From Ruminococcus sp. (GTDB lineage Bacteria > Bacillota > Clostridia > Oscillospirales > Acutalibacteraceae), in contig JAFTGL010000005.1 in the NCBI GenBank assembly GCA_017457955.1, positions 62,001-126,000 of the forward strand: a stretch of DNA of 64,000 nucleotides, in the 5' to 3' direction. Positions 60,676-64,000 of this stretch are shown one piece after another. How positions within the stretch are numbered: position 1 is the stretch's first letter; each line of letters starts with the position of its first letter. The notes under the pieces are model-generated. The model was not told where the DNA came from, did no database searches, and saw nothing but the letters and a program-made list of their open reading frames with translations. A program made the translations under genes and the position numbers.

Positions 60676-60815
60676 AATGAGGAATTTGCACAAACAACCG
60701 AAAGTCATTTTTTCATCCGCGTCTTACACATCGGCAGAGCCAACATCAGACAAAAGTCGCATGACTTTCCCGTAATTTCTAATTCCTAATTGCTCATTCC
60801 TAATTACTAATAAAA
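60676..60815. repeat. MITE-like dispersed repeat, copy 4 (degenerate)
   Basis: One end has aatgaggaattt, the other ctaattcctaattgctcatt and cctaattactaat. The middle lacks the core of copies 2 and 3. It separates the ftsL-like gene from spoVD. Confidence 0.55.
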
Positions 60816-60891
60816 CACGAATAAGAGTTAAGATAAATCTCAACTCTTATCTCATCTACAATGTATTAAATCAAACGAAAAATTATTCCAA

Positions 60892-61446
60892 TCATGACCA
60901 TAGGGAAGAAAACGCCTCCGCGATGGACTCAAAAATGTTCTTGTCGGCGCTCATGCTGACCTCAGCCTTGTCGCCGTCGGAGAGGTTGACAAACTCCTTC
61001 TGCGAGTTCGACGCCTTGTTCATGTTCAGCTTGCTCTTGGCATAGTCCTCAACGACCGTCGTGGAGATGGACGAATCCACCTTCATCTCCAGCTGTGTGT
61101 AAATGCTCTGCTGTTCCGCGAGCTGCGCCTTCGCGTCGGCGATCTCCTGATTCAGCTCCGTCAGCTGGACCTGACCGTGGATGATCGACACGACCACAAA
61201 CGCCACGACGATACCGAACACAACGCCCAGCGCGATGCGGGCGAAGTTCGACTTGCGTCTTTTGGTGCGGGTGATCGTTTTGGAACCCGCGTCGCGGGAG
61301 TGCCTGTCCTCTTTATTCTGCTTTGTATCGTCCGATACCTCGGACTGATCCTTGCCCTTCCTCAGCCTTGCGGACGTACCGTTGGTCTGCGGCTCTTCAA
61401 AAAGCGTGAAGTCGTAGGCAAGGTTACTGCGATAGTAGTAATCCAT
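60892..61446 (-). CDS. ftsL: FtsL-like septum formation protein
   Basis: I start at the ATG at 61446 (gaggtg 3-4 nt upstream). The 184-residue protein has a long charged cytoplasmic part, one membrane helix (ARIALGVVFGIVVAFVVVSI at ~75-95), then a coiled coil (LTELNQEIADAKAQLAEQQS) and an ~60-residue external segment. This size, topology and position between rsmH and the class B PBP identify FtsL by synteny; the sequence itself is weakly conserved in the family. FtsL recruits FtsW and the PBP through FtsB/DivIC. Named by position and topology, so the symbol is a reasonable inference. Confidence 0.8.
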   Translation of the reverse strand: MDYYYRSNLAYDFTLFEEPQTNGTSARLRKGKDQSEVSDDTKQNKEDRHSRDAGSKTITRTKRRKSNFARIALGVVFGIVVAFVVVSIIHGQVQLTELNQEIADAKAQLAEQQSIYTQLEMKVDSSISTTVVEDYAKSKLNMNKASNSQKEFVNLSDGDKAEVSMSADKNIFESIAEAFSSLWS

Positions 61447-61807
61447 GCTGCACCTCAAATCATTTCGGCGGAAGCACGTTCAGATCACGTATGCTTCCAA
61501 GCATTCTGGTTTCTGTTCTGTTTCTGTTTATCGTAAAAAAGTTACTGTCGTTATCATCCGCTGTAATCATTCTGTAATCAGCTGTAACCGATCTCAGCGG
61601 GATTCTCACGCGATATTCACAGGATAATGTGATGATTCGCGGATTTCAACACAATTTGTAGTGTGAAACAATTATTACAATCTTGTTATCATTTTACTAT
61701 ATACGACTGTCAATGTCCATAGTAAAACTGTACAAATATGCTGTCGTTTCCTTTGGAAAAACCTCTGTTTTTCAGGGAATTTGTCAATATATTTCCGCCA
61801 TAGAAAA
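61447..61807 (-). other. intergenic region between rsmH and ftsL-like gene
   Basis: No gene visible. On the minus strand near 61710-61725 there is a TTGACA with no good -10 at 17 nt, so a weak or alternative-sigma promoter may lie here. The stretch at 61555-61660 is rich in short gat/atc dyads without a clear hairpin. Confidence 0.4.
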
Positions 61808-62731
61808 TTACAGCTTTTCGCAGACCCTGAGCTTGGCGGATCGTGCCCTCGGGTTCTGCTCCAATTCCTCTTCGGACGGCAAAATCGGCTTGCGCGTGAT
61901 GATCTTCACCTGCGGTTTTTTGCCGCAGACGCATACGGGGAAGTCCTTCGGGCAGGTACAGCCCTGCGCCTTGTCGCGCATGAACTGCTTGACGATGCGA
62001 TCCTCGAGCGAATGAAAGGTGATGACGCTCAGCCTGCCGCCGGGTCGGAGCATTTCAAACGCGCCCTGCAGGCCGCTTTCCAGCACGTCCAGCTCATGGT
62101 TGACCGCGATACGGATCGCCTGGAAGGTCTTGCGGGCAGGATGACCGTCGCGGCGCACCTTCTGGGGTACGTTCTCCTTGACGATCTCTGCAAGCTCCAG
62201 AGTGGTCTCGATCGGCTTCTCTTCCCGATAGCGGGCAATGCCCCTTGCGATACTGTAGGCGTATTTTTCCTCGCCGTACAGCGAAAGGATACGGCTCAGC
62301 TCCCCGACAGACAGCGTATTGACCAGGTCAGCCGCGGTCGCGCCGCTCTGACTCATGCGCATGTCCAGCGGTGCGTCCTCATGATAGGAGAATCCGCGCG
62401 AACGCTCGTCGAGCTGGTGGGAGGATACGCCGATGTCCAGCAGAACGCCGTCCACCGCGTCGACGCCCTTATCTCTCAGCAAGGCGCTCATATCGCCGAA
62501 GTTGCCCTCTATGATATGGGAACGGTCGTCGTCCTTGAAACGCTCCGTTACCGTCCTGATCGCGTCGGGGTCCTGATCGATACTGTACAGCGTGCCTGTC
62601 GTCAGGCGGGACAGGATCTCTGCCGAGTGTCCCCCGCCCCCCGCGGTGCCATCCACATAGACGCCGTCGGGCTTGACAGCGAGACCGTCGACCGCTTCTT
62701 TCAGAAGCACCGTTACATGTCTGAACTCCAT
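61808..62731 (-). CDS. rsmH: 16S rRNA m4C1402 methyltransferase RsmH
   Basis: The 307-residue enzyme has the MraW features: FRHVTVLLKEAVDGL, YVDGTAGGGGHSAEIL (SAM loop), DQDPDAI, GVLLDIGVSSHQLDERSRGF and RKTFQAIRIAVNHELDVLE. The C-terminal FHSLEDRIVKQFMRDKAQG precedes a Cys pair (CTCPKDFPVCVC). It N4-methylates cytidine 1402 of 16S rRNA. It starts 2 bp after mraZ ends, and follows mraZ in the normal dcw order. Confidence 0.98.
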   Translation of the reverse strand: MEFRHVTVLLKEAVDGLAVKPDGVYVDGTAGGGGHSAEILSRLTTGTLYSIDQDPDAIRTVTERFKDDDRSHIIEGNFGDMSALLRDKGVDAVDGVLLDIGVSSHQLDERSRGFSYHEDAPLDMRMSQSGATAADLVNTLSVGELSRILSLYGEEKYAYSIARGIARYREEKPIETTLELAEIVKENVPQKVRRDGHPARKTFQAIRIAVNHELDVLESGLQGAFEMLRPGGRLSVITFHSLEDRIVKQFMRDKAQGCTCPKDFPVCVCGKKPQVKIITRKPILPSEEELEQNPRARSAKLRVCEKL

Positions 62732-62732
62732 C

Positions 62733-63152
62733 TTACAGCCTCAGCAGCTCGAGCGCCTCTTTCATCGAAGCCTGCTTCTGCTGCTCCATAAACGCGGCAA
62801 ACGCCGCCTTGTCCCAGATCTCGATGCGGGTGTCCATACCGACGATCGTCACTTCACCGCTCAGCCCCGCGTCCTCGCGCAGCTTCTGCGGAATGATGAT
62901 CCTGCCCTGTGAATTGGGCGTGACCTGTGTTGCGGGCGAGATCAGCAGATACTGCAGCGACAGCGCCTTGTCGGCAGGCAGCTGACGGATCTGCTCTCTG
63001 AGACGGTCGAACTGCTCCACGCTCATGACCTGCGCACAGCGGTTGAAGCCCATCGTGATATAGAAGGACTCGCCGAGCTCTTCTCTGAATTTGGTCGGCA
63101 GAATGACTCTGCCCTTGCTGTCAAGGTTATGGTCGCTGGTACCTAAAAACAT
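62733..63152 (-). CDS. mraZ: transcriptional regulator MraZ
   Basis: The 139-residue protein consists of two AbrB-like swapped-hairpin repeats, with GTSDHNLDSKGRVILPTKFR and TPNSQGRIIIPQKLREDAGL as the DNA-binding loops, followed by a short helical tail. MraZ binds direct repeats upstream of its own operon and controls the division cluster. Those repeats appear at 63201-63220. The ATG follows aggagg. Confidence 0.97.
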   Translation of the reverse strand: MFLGTSDHNLDSKGRVILPTKFREELGESFYITMGFNRCAQVMSVEQFDRLREQIRQLPADKALSLQYLLISPATQVTPNSQGRIIIPQKLREDAGLSGEVTIVGMDTRIEIWDKAAFAAFMEQQKQASMKEALELLRL

Positions 63153-63200
63153 CCTGCCGCCTCCTGTCTGTCAGTTTGTTGGGCATTTCTATCACAAAAT

Positions 63201-63254
63201 GACACCAAACGCCACCAACACGACTATTATACCCTATCCTATATATAAAATCAA
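63201..63254 (-). promoter_or_regulatory. dcw promoter and probable MraZ boxes
   Basis: On the minus strand TTGATT (complement of 63249-63254), 17-nt spacer, TATAAT (complement of 63226-63231). Just downstream, two direct repeats of a ttGGTGkC type at a 10-bp period (63201-63220) fit the known MraZ box spacing. Confidence 0.75.
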
Positions 63255-63475
63255 GAGAAAAGTAACATTTTTATCATAAATATTTTTTCGTTGTAACCAT
63301 TTCACAAAACCGAGTGCACTAATAAGGGGCTGAACAGCAGTTTTTCACTTTTTGCTCTTAACTATTTTGAGTACGCACTTCTGTTTGCACCGCAGAATGG
63401 ACGGCTGAACACAGTGTAAACAGTGAACTATCAAGCTGTCTGCGACTTTGAAATGCACACCAAAACGCACAACAA

Positions 63476-63541
63476 CTGAACAACAAGCGCACTTCAACTG
63501 CACAACAAGCGAACAACAGCTGAACAACAAGCGAACACATA
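63476..63541 (+). repeat. three 22-bp tandem repeats
   Basis: Units begin at 63476, 63498 and 63520 and share ctgaacaacaagcg (the middle copy has ctgcac). They lie in a gene-free region upstream of the dcw operon and translate in no convincing way. Confidence 0.7.
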
Positions 63542-63670
63542 TAAAGAAAATAAGAAGATAAAGAAATAAAGAATCTCTTATAGCGAGAAAAAATTTTTTG
63601 AAATGTTTTCTTTTAGTTGCATGCTTTTATACAACTTTTCGGCGTATACGGCTATAAGTGAAGGGGGAAA
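63542..63670. other. AT-rich intergenic stretch
   Basis: Between the tandem repeats and the MITE-like copy 5 there is only AT-rich sequence with aaataaag-type low complexity; I see no gene or defined RNA. Confidence 0.5.
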
Positions 63671-63838
63671 TTTTAATGAGGAATTAGGAATGAGGAATTA
63701 TGGAATATGCTGACACACTTTGAAAAAACAGAACGACTGCCGTCAGCGCAGGAACTTCAGTTTAGAGTTCAGCACATACAAATGGGTGTGGGCAACGCCC
63801 ACCAACAACTCCTAATTCCTCATTCCTAATTCCTAATT
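63671..63838 (+). repeat. MITE-like dispersed repeat, copy 5
   Basis: Begins aatgaggaattaggaatgag and ends with cctcattcctaattcctaat. The start gaggaattatgg and an internal gggtgtgggca are shared with copy 2; the rest differs. Confidence 0.7.
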
Positions 63839-63841
63839 AAA

Positions 63842-63875
63842 AAACGCCGCCGCGGCAAAGAACCGCAGCGGCGTT
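63842..63875. terminator. GC-rich hairpin at the end of the last gene
   Basis: aacgccgccgcgg and ccgcagcggcgtt arms pair with one bulge, flanked by A's and T's. On the minus strand it would end the partial gene at 63892. Confidence 0.75.
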
Positions 63876-63891
63876 AAAACCTGTTTACTTT

Positions 63892-64000
63892 TTATTCATC
63901 CAAAACAACGGTATACTTGCCCTTGTCGGGATGATTTCTCGCGTACTTCTCTATCGTCGCGATACTCTTCTCGTCCTCCGAGACGGTCGTACCGCCGCTG
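63892..64000 (-). CDS. C-terminal fragment of an unrecognised protein
   Basis: Only the last 35 codons are in the window, ending ...KGKYTVVLDE and a TAA at 63892-63894. The visible part (TVSEDEKSIATIEKYARNHP) is charged and helical and carries no recognised motif. The product cannot be named from this fragment. A GC-rich terminator hairpin follows. Confidence 0.6.
   Translation of the reverse strand, partial: SGGTTVSEDEKSIATIEKYARNHPDKGKYTVVLDE

Noticed and set aside
63476-63541. CRISPR array
   Set aside because: Units are contiguous 22-bp tandem repeats without spacers; no cas genes are in the window.

Overview
The window comes from an anaerobic, low-to-mid-GC Gram-positive of the Clostridia, most likely Ruminococcus/Oscillospiraceae-like. 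Supporting signs are a type I dockerin protein, Tn4451-type TnpV and TnpW proteins, an FMN riboswitch with an ECF RibU, a DUF6465 protein, a division/cell-wall cluster with a SpoVD-like PASTA transpeptidase, and strong Shine-Dalgarno plus sigma-A promoter consensus. The housekeeping flanks are GC-rich in third positions; the segment 4.66-21.9 kb is visibly AT-rich.

Region by region: (1) 1-4.65 kb: tail of a ZIP metal transporter, an asparagine-synthetase-like protein without the glutaminase cysteine, and a large secreted protein (papain-like/CHAP-like domain, InlB-type repeats, C-type lectin, dockerin). (2) 4.66-21.89 kb: an integrated element bounded by inverted, structured ends, with tnpV at the left and tnpW plus a large serine recombinase at the right. 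Cargo, in order: a broken hypothetical gene, a decayed ISL3 element, a recombinase remnant, a minus-strand three-gene cluster with a tRNA-like RNA gene on the opposite strand, a small membrane protein, an AraC regulator, a frameshifted methyltransferase, a KAP P-loop NTPase, two GNAT acetyltransferases, a pyroglutamyl-peptidase-like protein, a BRO-N protein, and a regulatory region with paired hairpin motifs and a long terminator-like RNA. (3) 21.9-33.3 kb: FMN riboswitch-ribU, a DUF1275 membrane protein, glutathione peroxidase, CDF transporter with an OhrR/MarR regulator, DUF5662 and HD-like proteins, an ECF S component with a DUF1893 protein and ferredoxin-type aldo/keto reductase, then a glycosyltransferase, SGNH hydrolase, lipid kinase and Maf. 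(4) 33.6-42.8 kb: WYL regulator, AEC permease, Lys/Ala-rich DUF6465 protein, lipoprotein, and hyuA-ygfK-ssnA, a module associated with anaerobic purine/urate breakdown. (5) 43.0-50.3 kb: a three-gene NADH/ferredoxin flavoprotein complex resembling the Sporomusa-type transhydrogenase, a FemABX protein and gdhA. (6) 50.5-63.2 kb: the dcw cluster on the minus strand (mraZ, rsmH, ftsL-like, spoVD-like, mraY, ftsW, murG, murA, ftsQ, ftsZ), interrupted by small repeat elements.

The most unusual item is at 8883-9034 on the plus strand: a promoter, a 73-nt sequence with exact tRNA cloverleaf geometry (7-bp acceptor, encoded CCA, anticodon loop reading UGU) but without the normal D-loop GG and T-loop TTC bases, then a strong intrinsic terminator. 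It lies exactly between two minus-strand genes, one for a fold-type-III PLP enzyme with altered active-site residues and one for a protein family I cannot name. A third gene upstream in the same operon is also unrecognised. I propose this as a candidate undescribed tRNA-like-RNA-dependent system; its function is unknown.
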